Positions 1 to 44,232 of a stretch of DNA of 44,326 nucleotides are shown here, in pieces. The notes below the pieces were generated by a model, which saw only the letters and a list, made by a program, of their open reading frames with translations, was not told the DNA's origin and made no database searches. The DNA is taken from NCBI GenBank assembly GCA_009731375.1, contig BJOX01000207.1, forward strand, positions 591,668-635,993, given 5' to 3'. The translations under genes were made by a program, and so were the position numbers. The stretch's first letter is position 1. Each line of letters begins with the position of its first letter. Source of the DNA: Paulinella micropora (Eukaryota > Cercozoa > Imbricatea > Euglyphida).

Positions 1-37
1 CCCCCCCCCCCCCCCTCTCTCTCTCTCTCTCTCTTAG

Positions 38-32439
<32,402 letters not shown>

Positions 32440-32576
32440 TCATTATCATCAGCAGCAGGAGCAGCAGCAACAACAACAACAACAAAAATAACAACAACAA
32501 TAGCAGTTATGAAAACAAGGAGACGGGCTGCCTTCAATCACATACAAGGACAGGCGCCGTGGACGAGTCGTAAATG

Positions 32577-32634
<58 letters not shown>

Positions 32635-32668
32635 ATACTACTACTACAACTACTTATACTACTAGCAG

Positions 32669-32722
<54 letters not shown>

Positions 32723-33231
32723 CACTACTACTACTACTCGGGCTGCATTCAAGGACAGTGCTTCACATGCTCGCGTTTCAGCCTAGGGGTTGTTCGTTGT
32801 TCAATTAAGAAGTTTCTAGTTCTTAAGCACAATGAGCAATAACTCAAGCGCTTCGTTCTCAACCAAAGCCTGCATCTAGAGCCTGTGCTGAGGCTGATTA
32901 GAGAGCGCCCTTGAGAGCTTTCAAAGCAAGATCTAGAAGCTGTGATGAGGCTAGGCTGAGCAGAACGCTGTCTTGACGAGAGCTTTCACACGAGCTGACA
33001 GGCCGATTAGAACGCGCTTGCCGAGAGCTTTCACACGAGCAGCTGCGCACACAATCAGTATAGGACTCCGGGGAGAATAAAGCGCTTGAAGTCGTAAGGT
33101 TTTTCTCACTGAGGCGCGTTCTACACTACCCAGAATTCCGGGTTTCTGGGCCCACTTTCTGGGTTTGCTTCCAAAAAAGCCAGGCCTGTGATGCCACTTT
33201 CACACCCAAAAGGGGCGGTGTAGAACGGAAC
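32440..33231 (+). other. 3' flank of the gene: variant copies of the last exon, (CTA)n, degenerate repeats, possible polyA signal
   Basis: (CAA)n at 32465-32500. GGGCTGCCTTCAATCACATA at 32525 and GGGCTGCATTCAAGGACAG at 32740 flank a (CTA)n tract (32576-32736). From 32860 to 33050 a loose repeat of GAGAGCTTTCACACGAGC and GAGGCTGATTAGA is seen. AATAAA at 33076-33081 is the first polyA-like signal after the stop. Confidence 0.55.
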
Positions 33232-33412
33232 TAAATATTTCGGCCACCCTTCTTTTCGGCCACTTTGACTGTAAACCCTCGTTTTTCACCGCAAACTAGA
33301 GCCCTTATGATTTTTCTTTTTTTTTTCACAAAATCATAAAGGCTCTAGTTTGCGGTGAAAAACGAGGCTTTACAGTCAAAGTGGCCGAAAAGTAGGGTGG
33401 CTGGAATATTTA
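33232..33412. mobile_element. 181-bp foldback element (MITE-like)
   Basis: Left and right arms of about 80 bp are near-complementary: TAAATATTTCGGCCACCC against GGGTGGCTGGAATATTTA, and CACCGCAAACTAGAG against CTCTAGTTTGCGGTG. The loop is a T-rich TCTTTTTTTTTTTCAC. CGGCCAC and TTTTTCACCGCA link it to the repeats at 3.1 and 12.9 kb. Confidence 0.8.
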
Positions 33413-33468
33413 GAAAAACTTTAGCCCGTTTAGGAACTGCTTATTGTTGTTTGTGTAGAAGAAAAAAG

Positions 33469-33546
<78 letters not shown>

Positions 33547-33556
33547 GCTGGAGAAG

Positions 33557-33588
<32 letters not shown>

Positions 33589-34168
33589 CGTAGTCCGTGG
33601 AAGTAGTAGTAGAAATAGATGAAAATGAGTGTATGGAAGTAGTAGTAGAATTAGATCAAAATGAGTGTGTGGAAGTAGTAGTAGAAATAGATCAAAGCGA
33701 GTGTGTACATGATCGTGATAGCAGTAGGAAATATCACATACATACATACATAATACATACATACATACATAAATAGATCTGAAAACAAGTTGTCCACTTG
33801 TAATCATCGTAACAGTGTAGTACATACATACATACATACATACATACATACATTACATACATACGACTTACATACTTAAATACATACATACATACACACA
33901 TACATACATGCATACAAAGTGAAAATCTTACTTTAAGAAGCGGAGCTTAGCGCTCGCAGTCGGTATGTACGTTGTATGTATGTATGATGTAGGTATGTAT
34001 GTATGTATGTATGTATGTATGTATGTATCTCTGTTGCAAAGAGACTCATCAATCAGACGAGACGCAACTTTCATACATACATACATACATACATACATAC
34101 TAGCTAACCACATGCAATTGGCAACGTCGCCCAATATCTTCAGCTCATTTTTCTCCACTATAATATTC
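33413..34168. repeat. Microsatellites and a 35-bp minisatellite
   Basis: (GATA)n at 33470-33545 faces (CTAT)n at 33557-33586. Three units of GGAAGTAGTAGTAGAAATAGA occupy 33598-33705. (CATA)n then (TATG)n fill 33735-34120. No gene is seen. Confidence 0.75.
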
Positions 34169-34306
34169 TGCCGCTAGCCAAAATTTTCCACGTGTTTTAC
34201 GGGCGGGCCGGGCCGGCGAGCCCGTAAAACACGTGGAAATTTTTCGAGCCGAAGATGTGGTTTTCTCGGTCACCTAACCACATGTTGAGGTGGTGAGCGA
34301 GAAATC
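34169..34306 (+). mobile_element. Double-hairpin element, diverged copy 4
   Basis: Hairpin 1 is AAAATTTTCCACGTGTTTTACGGGC paired with GCCCGTAAAACACGTGG. Hairpin 2 is TCTCGGTCACCTAACCACATG ... GAGGTGGTGAGCGAGA. Loop and arms differ from copies 1-3 by matched substitutions, as expected if pairing is kept. Confidence 0.7.
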
Positions 34307-34345
34307 AATTTTGGAGCTGCGGTCGTTCTGAGCAGATCCTTTGAA

Positions 34346-34490
34346 AGCGCTTTTATCGGTCACCTCCACATGTGGTCAGGTTACTGATAAACTACATATG
34401 CGACGCGCCAAATTTGACGTGTTTTGCGGGCTCGCCGGCCCGGCTCGCCCGCAAAACACGATAAATTTGTGGCTAGCCGCATAATATACT
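34346..34490 (-). mobile_element. Double-hairpin element, copy 5, opposite orientation
   Basis: On the minus strand it reads GCGGCTAGCCACAAATTTATCGTG ... GGCGCGTCGCATATGTAGTTTATCAGTAACC ... GGTGACCGATAAAA. It faces copy 4 with hairpin 2 ends inward, about 40 bp apart. Confidence 0.72.
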
Positions 34491-35922
<1,432 letters not shown>

Positions 35923-35926
35923 TTAA

Positions 35927-35975
35927 GTTCCCGGAGTTTCCAATTGGAAATTTTTGTTACCAATTGGAAACAGTT
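35927..35975 (+). repeat. Left terminal inverted repeat and two palindromes of piggyBac 1
   Basis: GTTCCCGGA, then CCAATTGG at 35940-35947 and again at 35960-35967, a 20-bp spacing. These are likely transposase-binding sites, by analogy with the internal repeats of known piggyBac ends. Confidence 0.75.
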
Positions 35976-36182
35976 TTTTGGCAACGGTTTTCCAAAAATT
36001 TATTCTCACGGATTCTGCTCAATTAATGACTTCCGATGTTTTCCAGGGCTCAGGAAAGACTGTGGGAAGCGACGTGTAAAATTTGTTCCGAAAACGGTTG
36101 GTAGAAGTTCGAGAAATCGGCATTTGACTGACCACCCCTTTTTTCCCACTTTTGCATTGTCTGAGGCATTTTTCGAAAAAAG

Positions 36183-36748
36183 ATGGAGGTGGGGAGCTGC
36201 GTTTCGGTCCCTGCTGTGAAACTTGGAAAGCCTTGGGCAAGACGAAAATTTGGAGAAAGTGTTTTTGGGGACATAAGGCTTGTTGGGAAATTGAAGGACA
36301 AGGAAACAAAACACCACAAAGCACTTGTAACGCTGAATCTGGACGACAAGGATTATTTCTTTTCGTCCAATGTTCTGCGTGCTGAACAGGAGCAGGCAGT
36401 GGGTGCTTTTTCCTGTATTGATGCTAGTTTGAAGGAGGTCCTCATAGATGTCAGTGATGACGAGGAGACAGTCGAGGAGAACCAAGAGGAGGGGAAGGAG
36501 GAGGAAAAAGCTGAGCCAGACCACAATCTGTCTGCCTCAGACACTGACGAAGTAGGAGAAGAGGAAACGCATACTGGGTTCAATATTTGCCCCTGCGAGG
36601 AAAGCGAAGTGTATGACGAGGACACCAAGTTGGTAAAGAACGGTTTTCATTGGAAGTTGGAGCCACAAACTGTTGATTGGAGTGCAGACAGACCGATCTT
36701 CCAGCCCAAGACCAGGCTACAGGGCGCCGCAAACGCTTCCCCTCTTCA
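36183..36748 (+). CDS. piggyBac transposase 1, exon 1 (residues 1-189)
   Basis: The ATG is chosen because the second element has an aligned ATG at the same distance (about 255 bp) from its end. Residues 11-55 form a compact basic/hydrophobic segment (LGKPWARRKFG, DIRLVG, LDDKDYF) that could be a Tudor- or PWWP-like fold; this is only a guess. Residues 91-143 are strongly acidic. Residues 155-180 hold the W-x-L-E ... DWSADRPIF motif common ahead of piggyBac cores. The frame meets a stop two bases past the donor (CTTCA|GTAACT), so splicing is required. Confidence 0.85.
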
Positions 36749-37007
36749 GTAACTTCTCCCAATCTCTCTGCTGTTTGCCATTTTTCACTCATTTCCAGTC
36801 AACACTGAACAGTATGTATGTGTGTGCACCATTTGTTGCTGTTGGGTTTGAAAAAAGTTTTGTGTGTTCAGAGATTTTCAGTTCCAAAGTCATTCATTTC
36901 GAGTGCTTGTCTTGTCTATGTTTCCTTTGCTTGCTGCACTTACTTGCACCTTCTTGTCATGTTTTTCTTTGTTTTTTTCCTTGTCTTTTCTTTTCTTGCA
37001 TAGACAG
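36749..37007 (+). other. Intron of piggyBac transposase 1 (259 nt, GT-AG, phase 2)
   Basis: Donor TTCA|GTAACTTC, T-rich body, acceptor GACAG|ACACTTC. The second element has a 253-nt intron at the same site and phase, so the intron predates their split. The stretch is open on the + strand upstream of exon 2 but is T-rich and does not look coding. Confidence 0.85.
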
Positions 37008-38586
37008 ACACTTCATGCACTTCATGCCTCCAAAAGCTATCAGTCGGTTGATTGAATTTACTAACGTGGAGATAGCTAAACAGAAAGACTCTTGGTTGAA
37101 GAAAGCAATAACACAGGAGGAATTTGCTGTTTTCCTGGGGTTACTTGTCAAAATTTCAGTTGCAGATAGGGGCAGGCGCAGGGGACATTGGATGGACGAG
37201 GGTGAGGTAGGGCCAGACGGTTTGCCTGGGGACAACTTCGGCAGATTCATGTCAAAAAATCGATTCGAAGCTATCCTTCACTGCTTGCGTTTCGGACCCG
37301 ATGCCACTGAACAAGATCCCTTTCTGCCTGTGCGTTTTTTGATGGAAGAGTGCAATAAGAAGTTCAATGATGCCATCATGCCTGGCACTTGCCTGACTGT
37401 CGACGAGTCGATGGGCAAGTGGACAGGCAAAGAAATGCCTGGTCAGGTGTACGTCCCACGCAAGCCCATTCCTTTGGGCCGTGAGTACCATACTACCTGC
37501 TGCGTTGAAACAGGCATCTGTATTGCTATGGAATGTGTAGAAGGAAAAGATCGAGATCGTGCAAAGGCAGGGGTAGATGATTGGGGTGTCACAACAGCAA
37601 CCACAGTGAGACTAGTCAAGCCGTGGCATGGTACAGGTCGCATTGTTGTAGGAGACTCGTGGTTTGCTAGTGTACGAACAGCAGTCGTTGTCAAGGTGCA
37701 TGGGCTAGATTTTATTGGAATGGTAAAGACGGCTACCCGCAATTATCCCAAATTCACTTTATGGCATGCCAGAGGGAACAACAAAGGCGATTTGGCGTCA
37801 GCCACGTGCACTAAAGATGGTATTCGCTTGTTGGCAGTGAATCAGAACGACCACAATATGCAGCAAATCATAGCCACCTGCGGCACTACATTGGGGGGCA
37901 AAGCACGAGAGGCACGATTCAGTAAGCGTACGGCGTTTGTTTCGCGGTGTGACGTGGTTGCTAAGTACTACGAATGTTTCAATGCGGTGGATCGCTTCAA
38001 CTCTCTTCGTCAAGGGCACGCAAACATGAATTTGAATGTCGTTGTGCGGGATTGGAAAGTTAACGATTTCTTGATTTTGATGGACTTTGTTATGACCAAC
38101 GCTTACCTTCATTACATGCACTTCAGTACCACGACCATCTCTACTTATCTGCGTTCGAAAGGAACCACCAGGCCAGGCTTTTTCAAAAATTTGGTTGCAA
38201 ACGAGCTCTTAACAGCCAAAAAAGCCTCTGAGATTGATTGGGCTATGCTTAGCCCGGCTAGCGAGAACCTCCGAGGTCCCGAACCAAACCTTCCTCACAC
38301 GAAATTAGCTATGTACCCTCTGGTGGCTATGAGTGATGCAATTCGACGCAAAAGGGAGGCAGGGGAGTCGTGGAATCAATCCACCGCAAGGCCGAAAAGA
38401 CGCAGATGCAGGGTATGTAAGTTTGTTAAGGGAAGTTCATCCAAGATCATCACGTCATTTTATTGTGAGACCTGCGGGCCCGAGATGCCGCTGTGTGGGA
38501 CTAAGGGTCGCGGGTGTCATGCGTGGCACATTAAGCATGGAGACCCGAGGAAAAAGAAAAGGGGGTTTGTTTCAGGTGATTATTAA
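37008..38586 (+). CDS. piggyBac transposase 1, exon 2: RNase H-like DDD core and zinc-binding tail (residues 189-714)
   Basis: DDE_Tnp_1_7-type core. It opens HFMHFM, then FAVFLGLLVKIS and the conserved GHW. Catalytic aspartates are D321 (VDESMGKW), D405 (GDSWFAS) and D517 (NAVDRFN). Spacings of 84 and 112 are close to the 78 and 101 of Trichoplusia piggyBac (D268, D346, D447). Other motifs are QVYVPRKPIPLG, DWGVTTAT and NNKGD. The C-terminal cysteine domain has C656-x2-C659-x15-C675-x2-C678-x6-C685-x6-C692-H693-x2-H696-x2-H699. Basic clusters RPKRRR and RKKKR may direct nuclear entry. The spliced product is 714 residues with no defect visible. It should cut and paste at TTAA sites. Confidence 0.93.
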
Positions 38587-38809
38587 TGTCGTTTCCAATT
38601 GGAAACAGTCTTTTGTGTGACTTAGGTGTGAGGGGGCGGCCTGAGAAGAACATTTTCATTTTTAAGTTTTGTATTAAATTTTTGATGACTTTATGTCTAG
38701 TTTGTTCATAATATAAGTAATTTTCAATAAATAAATATCATTTTATTATTTTTTCTTGTGCCGGAAAGTAAATTAATATCGTTTCCAATTGGAAACCGGG
38801 CCTGGGAAC
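38587..38809 (+). repeat. Right end of piggyBac 1: 3' UTR, polyA signal, two palindromes, inverted repeat
   Basis: CCAATTGG palindromes at 38595-38602 (right after the stop) and 38785-38792 are 190 bp apart. AATAAA lies at 38726-38731. The end reads GGAAACCGGGCCTGGGAAC before the TTAA. Confidence 0.8.
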
Positions 38810-38813
38810 TTAA

Positions 38814-39156
38814 ACAATAGAGCTTGAACGTCGTCCGTCAATATTATCACACCGCTGTGTGCTCGTGGGTACATGTTTTCATCATAGTACCTATAACTGC
38901 TTCAGTCTAAGAGATCTCACATGATTTAATTTAAGGGTGAGTGTTGTACGTCACGTTTATAATTAGACCCTTATCACCGTTATATCCTTGCTAGATAAAA
39001 ATTTGTAGATATTAACTAAGTACTGTTTATGCCTGCCCACCCGGTATATAATGACAATATTAATACTTATCGTTCCGGTCTGCAGATTACTGACTCCCTT
39101 CGTAGATATTCCTCAGTCTTCATTTATTATATATCGTTAGAACAGTTACCTGTTGT
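38814..39156. other. Spacer between the two piggyBac elements
   Basis: 343 bp of unique AT-rich sequence; no gene, RNA or repeat recognised. Confidence 0.6.
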
Positions 39157-39160
39157 TTAA

Positions 39161-42039
39161 GTGCATGATATTGCCAATTGGTAATTTCTGTTACCAATTG
39201 GCAACGTTTTTCAGTGACTGCTTTTTGAAGAATTATTTTACAGTTTTTCAGCTCAATAAAACACAATTGATGACTGATCCGGCTTCCCCAACATCGTAGC
39301 AATCGTTGCGTAAAATTTGTCCACCTTTTCCGTGTGTAGAAGTAGAGAAATATGTATTTTCCTGACCCACCATATTTTTTTTGAAATTGCCTTTTTGCAT
39401 CACTTTCTCAAAGTCATGGAGGTATGGAGTCTCGTTTCGGCCCCTGCTGTGAAGCTAGGAAAGGCTTGTGCAAAGAGAAAATTTGGGAAAGCTGTCTACC
39501 AAGATATAAGGCTTGTGGGAACACTGAAGGAAGCAGAAACAAAGTATGCGAAGGCTTTAGTGACTCTTGACTTTGAGTCGACGAGAAAGACTATTTCTTC
39601 AAGACTGGGGATCTGAGACAAGAACAGAAGCATGCAGTGAATGGTTTCAAATGCATTGGTGGTGATATGAAAGAGGTAGTAGTGCAGTTTTCAGATGATG
39701 AAGAAGCCACTGAAGAAGATCGTTCTGAACAGCAGTCTGGGGACATGAATGAGATGGAGTCGGAAGAGCCAGAGGAAGAGGAAGAGGAAGCAGGAGAAGA
39801 GGATCACTCTTGTTACAACACATGCACTTACTCAGACGCTCAAGCACAAAAGGAGGAACAGAAACACACAAACAATGGTTTCATGTGGGAATTGAAGGAA
39901 CAGTTGGTAGACTGGAGTGCAGATCGACCTGTGTTTGCTCCTAAAACTAGGCTGGAGAATGCTGCCACAGCCGACCCCCTTGCGTATGTTTTCTTCTTTC
40001 TCTGCTCTTTTGTTTTTATGCTCTATTTCCAGTGCAGTGCAATATGCCCATGTGTTGTGCTTGTGTTTCATGCTGTCCAAACGTGTCGACATGCATTGCA
40101 TTCAGATAACACAAGTTCGTACAACTTCATTCTGTCAAGATGTTTTCTTACGGTTTTCATCACTGTCTCTTTGTTCACTGTTTTTGTCTGCATCTCTAAC
40201 TTCCTGTTGCAATTTTTTTGTGAAATGTGTGTGCAGACATTTCATGCACTTTATGACACACAAAGGCAGTATCTCGTATCATTGAGTTTACTAATGCTGC
40301 CCTCGCAAAGTTGAAGCAGCCTCACCTAGCAAAACACATCGATCAGGACGACTTTGCTGTCTTTTTGGGGTTGTTGATCAAAATTTCCCAGCTTGATAGG
40401 GGCAGGCGTCGAGCCCACTGGACCCCCTCAGACGAAATGGGAATAGATGGCCTGTCCGGTGACGGCTTTGGAAGGTACATGTCTGCTAATCGATTTCAGT
40501 CCATTTTGCAGAACCTATCAGCTGGCCCAGAAGCTACGGACGCAGATCCATTTGCCGGTTCGTTTTATGATGGAAGAAACTAATAAGCGGTTTGCTTGGG
40601 CCATCCACCCAGGTCCTAGGATCACTGTCGACGAAAGTATGGGAAAGTGGACAGGGAAAGACATGCCAGGTCAGGTATTTGTCCCTCGAAAACCAATTCC
40701 ACTTGGGAGGGAATATCATACGGCCTGCGACGTTGTTTCGGGTGTATGTGTTGCTTTGGAATGTGTGGAAGGTCAAGATCGTGATCGTGAAAAGGAAGAA
40801 GTGCAAGACTGGGGTGTAACCACTGCAACTACTTTGAGATTGATCAAACCCTGGTATGGAACTGGCCGCCTGATAGTCGGGGACTCTTGGTTCGCGTCTG
40901 TTAAGACTGCACTTGCTCTCAAGGCTTCGGGTCTCGATTTTATTTGCATTGTCAAAACAGCAACTACGAATTTTCCAAAAATCAAACTATGGAAGGCCAG
41001 GGGAAACAACAAGGATGATCTGGCCTCAGCTGTTTGTCAAAAGGATGGATTCAACCTCCTTGCTGTCAACCAGAATAACCACAACATGCAGCAAATAATT
41101 GCTACTCGGGGGACTACTTTGCCTGCTAAACCCAGGGAGGCACGATTCAGCCAACAAAACAAGTTCATTCCGAGGTGCAATGTGGTGGCCCAGTATTACA
41201 TTTAACGCGGTAGATTGCTTCAACTCTGTTCGCCACGGCACTTCATCCATGAATTTGAACGTCTCAGTAAGTAAGGCACTGGACTCAGGCAGACTTTCTC
41301 ATCTTGATGGACTTTGTTCTTACCAACGCTTACTTACACTACATCTATTTTTCTCACACACCCCAAGCAATGTTTGTAAAATGGAAAGGCACCAGCAGGC
41401 CCGGGTTTTTCAAAGGTTTGGTAGCAGAAGCCTTGCTGAAGCAGAAACAAGCAGCTGATATTGATTGGTCCATGCTTTCGCCGAGTTCGGAGAACCTCCG
41501 TGGCACTGTTGTCAACGTTCCACACTCCGAATTAGCCACGTACAGTCTCATGGAGATGGCAGATGCAAAGAAACGCAAGAGAGAGCTGGGCGATGCGTTC
41601 AATCAGGCAATAACCAGGCCCAAACGCAGGCGTTGTCGTGTGTGTAAGTATGTGACAGGAAGTTCTGCCCCGGTCTTGGTGTCTTTCTATTGCAAAACAT
41701 GCGGGCCCGAAATCGCGCTATGTGGCTCAAAGGGTCAGGGGTGTCACGCCTGACATTTCAAGCATGTAGATACAAAAATAAAAAAAAAAGAATCGATTTG
41801 TGTGAGGCAGTCTTTTGTAGTCGTTGCCCATTGGAAACAGCATTTTTGCAACCAGTTCTCCTACTGAGCGGGCAGACTCACCAGCCATCATATTAAACTT
41901 TTCTTTTAATTTTTTCAAGTTTTGGGTCAGGTTTATTAATAATATAATGAATTTTTAATATTTTTAATAAATTTTTTATTTTTTCCTGCTTCTGAAAGTA
42001 GTTATTTTTCATTACTAATTGGCAATCATGCGCATGCAC
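39161..42039 (+). mobile_element. piggyBac-type DNA transposon 2, degenerate (2879 bp)
   Basis: It is flanked by TTAA at 39157-39160 and 42040-42043. The ends are inverted around GTGCATG ... ATTGCCAATTGGTAAT, so the outer bases differ from element 1 (GTGCATG against GTTCCC). Four CCAATTGG-type boxes lie at 39174, 39194, 41826 (CCCATTGG) and 42015 (CTAATTGG), spaced 20 and 189 bp against 20 and 190 in element 1. AATAAA lies at about 41966. It is in the same orientation as element 1. Confidence 0.9.
39416..41753 (+). pseudogene. piggyBac transposase 2, broken by frameshifts and a nonsense codon
   Basis: It is homologous along its length to transposase 1, including the start (MEVWS), acidic region, DWSADRP motif, intron site (39984-40236), VDESMGKW, GDSWFAS, NAVD and the cysteine tail. 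Compared with element 1 the frame shifts near 39577, 40262, 40551, 41200 and 41291. In the last motif the tryptophan after CHA is a TGA (41751-41753). The acidic and core segments between the breaks keep good similarity. It cannot make a full transposase. Confidence 0.9.
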
Positions 42040-42043
42040 TTAA

Positions 42044-42568
42044 TTATAAACACTGTTATTATTAATAAATATCGTACCATTATGACAATCTGGAGTCACT
42101 AATAAAATTAACTAGGTGTGGAAATTTTCATCCGTTTTCGGAACTTGAATTTTCTTAGCAGAAAGTGGTGTCGAGAGCATCGGAAAAAATACAATAATGT
42201 GGTGTACTAGGTGTAGGCCGCAGATAGGTAAATATGCTACCTTTTCCAGTATACACATTTACTAGAGTGATGTATAGATCTAGTAGATGAGCTGTTACAC
42301 TAGTTACAGTATTAATAATTCTACTAGTTGTAGTAAGTTCTAGTACTAGTACTAGTAGTACTAAGTAGTAGTTGTTTCGGAAACAGAAATCTACGCGGTG
42401 CCACCTGACTACTTTTCTTTTGCTTGTCCAAACAAGCAATCAAGGAAAGAAGCATATTCCAGTCCCTATCGATATATTTCATTCTGGTGGCACCAGCCAC
42501 CATGTTTCCGTCATTGTGCACACTTTTTGCACAACAAATGAACATTTAGATGACTGCGCTTTAACAAA
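42044..42568 (+). other. Flank with an unrecognised open segment (42372-42647)
   Basis: 42040-42370 is AT-rich non-coding sequence with CTAGTA repeats at 42308-42370. From 42372 a 91-codon frame includes IPVPIDIFHSGG and VIVHTFCTTNEHL, then enters the duplicated block below (LRLKYFG). It may be the tail of a decayed gene or transposon; no family recognised. Confidence 0.4.
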
Positions 42569-43379
42569 GTCTCTACGACTGAAATATTTTGGCTCGATTT
42601 TTCTCCTGATGGTACTATTTCTAGTAACCATTGGACATCTTTATTAGGCACTTGGTCCTTAAACTCTCCTTTTCATACTGATGTTATGAGGGATTTTCTG
42701 AAGGACTTCCATGTGGACTTTCAGTATGTAAAGTAAGTCATCCCAGTAGTCCTGCTTCTGGTTTGTCTTTAGGAGTATAGTTTCCGTAAAGGGAACTGCT
42801 TTCCTATTAAACTACTACTACTACTACTTTTCATTCAGAACTACATGTCTTTAATGGCCTATTCTAAGGTCTCTACAACTGAAATATTTTGGCTCGACTT
42901 TTTCTCCTGATGGTACTATTTCCAGTAACCATTGGACATCTTTATTAGGCACTTGGTCAGTTCTTTGGTCCTTAAACTCTTCTTTTCATACTGATGTTAT
43001 GAGGGGTTTTCTGAAGGACTTCAATGTAGCCATTAAAGAGCTTTTATAAGCTCTAGAGGTTGTCATAAACTCATATATAGGTCGCATGGTAAGTTGTGGA
43101 GGTTTCTTTTCTTGGAATAGTGGGTGCTTGGATGCGACCTTGATAATGGAGTCTTCTTGGATCGTCCTGAGACTTGTGTTTAGTTTAGGGGATTGGACTT
43201 TTAGTATGTATAGATTTTTGTGTTTAGTTTAGGGGATTGGACTTTTAGTATGTATAGATTTTTGTTAGCTTGAAGGAAGTCATCCCAGTAGTCCTGCTTC
43301 TGGTTTGTCTTTAGAAGTATAGTTTTCCGTAAAGGGAACTGCTTTCCTATTAAACTACTACTACTACTACTTTTGACCG
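42569..43379 (+). repeat. Diverged tandem duplication ending CCTATTAAA(CTA)n
   Basis: Copy A is about 42569-42833 and copy B about 42869-43373. Both begin GTCTCTAC-ACTGAAATATTTT and end AACTGCTTTCCTATTAAACTACTAC. Copy B has about 240 extra bases in the middle, including a 44-bp direct repeat (TTTAGTTTAGGGGATTGGAC) at 43177-43262. In copy B one frame stays open from LKYFGSTFSPDG through HTDVMRGFLKDF to a TAA near 43047. Copy A has lost that frame. Confidence 0.6.
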
Positions 43380-43598
43380 TCTGCATTTCTAATATCTGCA
43401 AAGAAACTTTTCCTCAGCTGCTTCTACTTCTACTTCTACTTCTACTTCTACTTCTTGCAGCAGAAGAAGAGGCAGGCCCCCCTCTTTTTATTAACCTTTG
43501 ACTTGACATTTTTTTCTTTATTGTTGTTTTTCAATTGAAAATGAAACTTGCAACAAACCACTCAAACTCACAGAGGCACCCATACGACCTGAACACAC

Positions 43599-43642
<44 letters not shown>

Positions 43643-43743
43643 GTATATATGTGTGTGTATGTGTTTGTGTGGCCGTACAAAACATGCATACATTACATTA
43701 CATTACATTACATTTACATTACATTACATTAAACGAAAAAGCT

Positions 43744-43791
<48 letters not shown>

Positions 43792-43884
43792 TTGTGTGTT
43801 TGTATGTTTGTGTGTGTGTGTGTTGTCTGTGCGTCTGTCTGTGTGTCTGTGAGTACTTATGTGTCTGTGTCTGTCCTCTCTCTC

Positions 43885-43939
<55 letters not shown>

Positions 43940-44019
43940 CTCTTCTCTTCTCTTCTCTTCTCGTCTCTTCTCTTCTCTCTATCTCTCTCGCTATCTCTCT
44001 CTCTCTCTTTCTCTCTCTA

Positions 44020-44075
<56 letters not shown>

Positions 44076-44102
44076 TCACTCACTCACTCACTCGCACACA
44101 CC

Positions 44103-44144
<42 letters not shown>

Positions 44145-44169
44145 TTTTCTATCTCTTCCTCTTTCTCTA

Positions 44170-44221
<52 letters not shown>

Positions 44222-44232
44222 ACACACACACA

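Larger units (their letters stand above)
35927..38809 (+). mobile_element. piggyBac-type DNA transposon 1, apparently complete (2883 bp)
   Basis: It is flanked by TTAA at 35923-35926 and 38810-38813, the piggyBac target duplication. The ends are inverted: GTTCCC then GTTTCCAATTGGAAA at both termini, with a 3-base or longer gap between the arms (GGA against AGGCCCG). A perfect 14-bp palindrome TTTCCAATTGGAAA lies at 35937-35950. Related palindromes have CCAATTGG at 35960, 38595 and 38785. It carries one spliced transposase gene and AATAAA at 38726. Confidence 0.92.

Noticed and set aside
36006-36524. Minus-strand frames across the piggyBac 5' region
   Set aside because: Antisense shadows of the transposase exon. 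They are not conserved in element 2.
36673-37007. Extended, unspliced N-terminus for the transposase
   Set aside because: The segment is a T-rich intron with GT-AG ends. The second element has a matching intron, and the proper N-terminus is exon 1.
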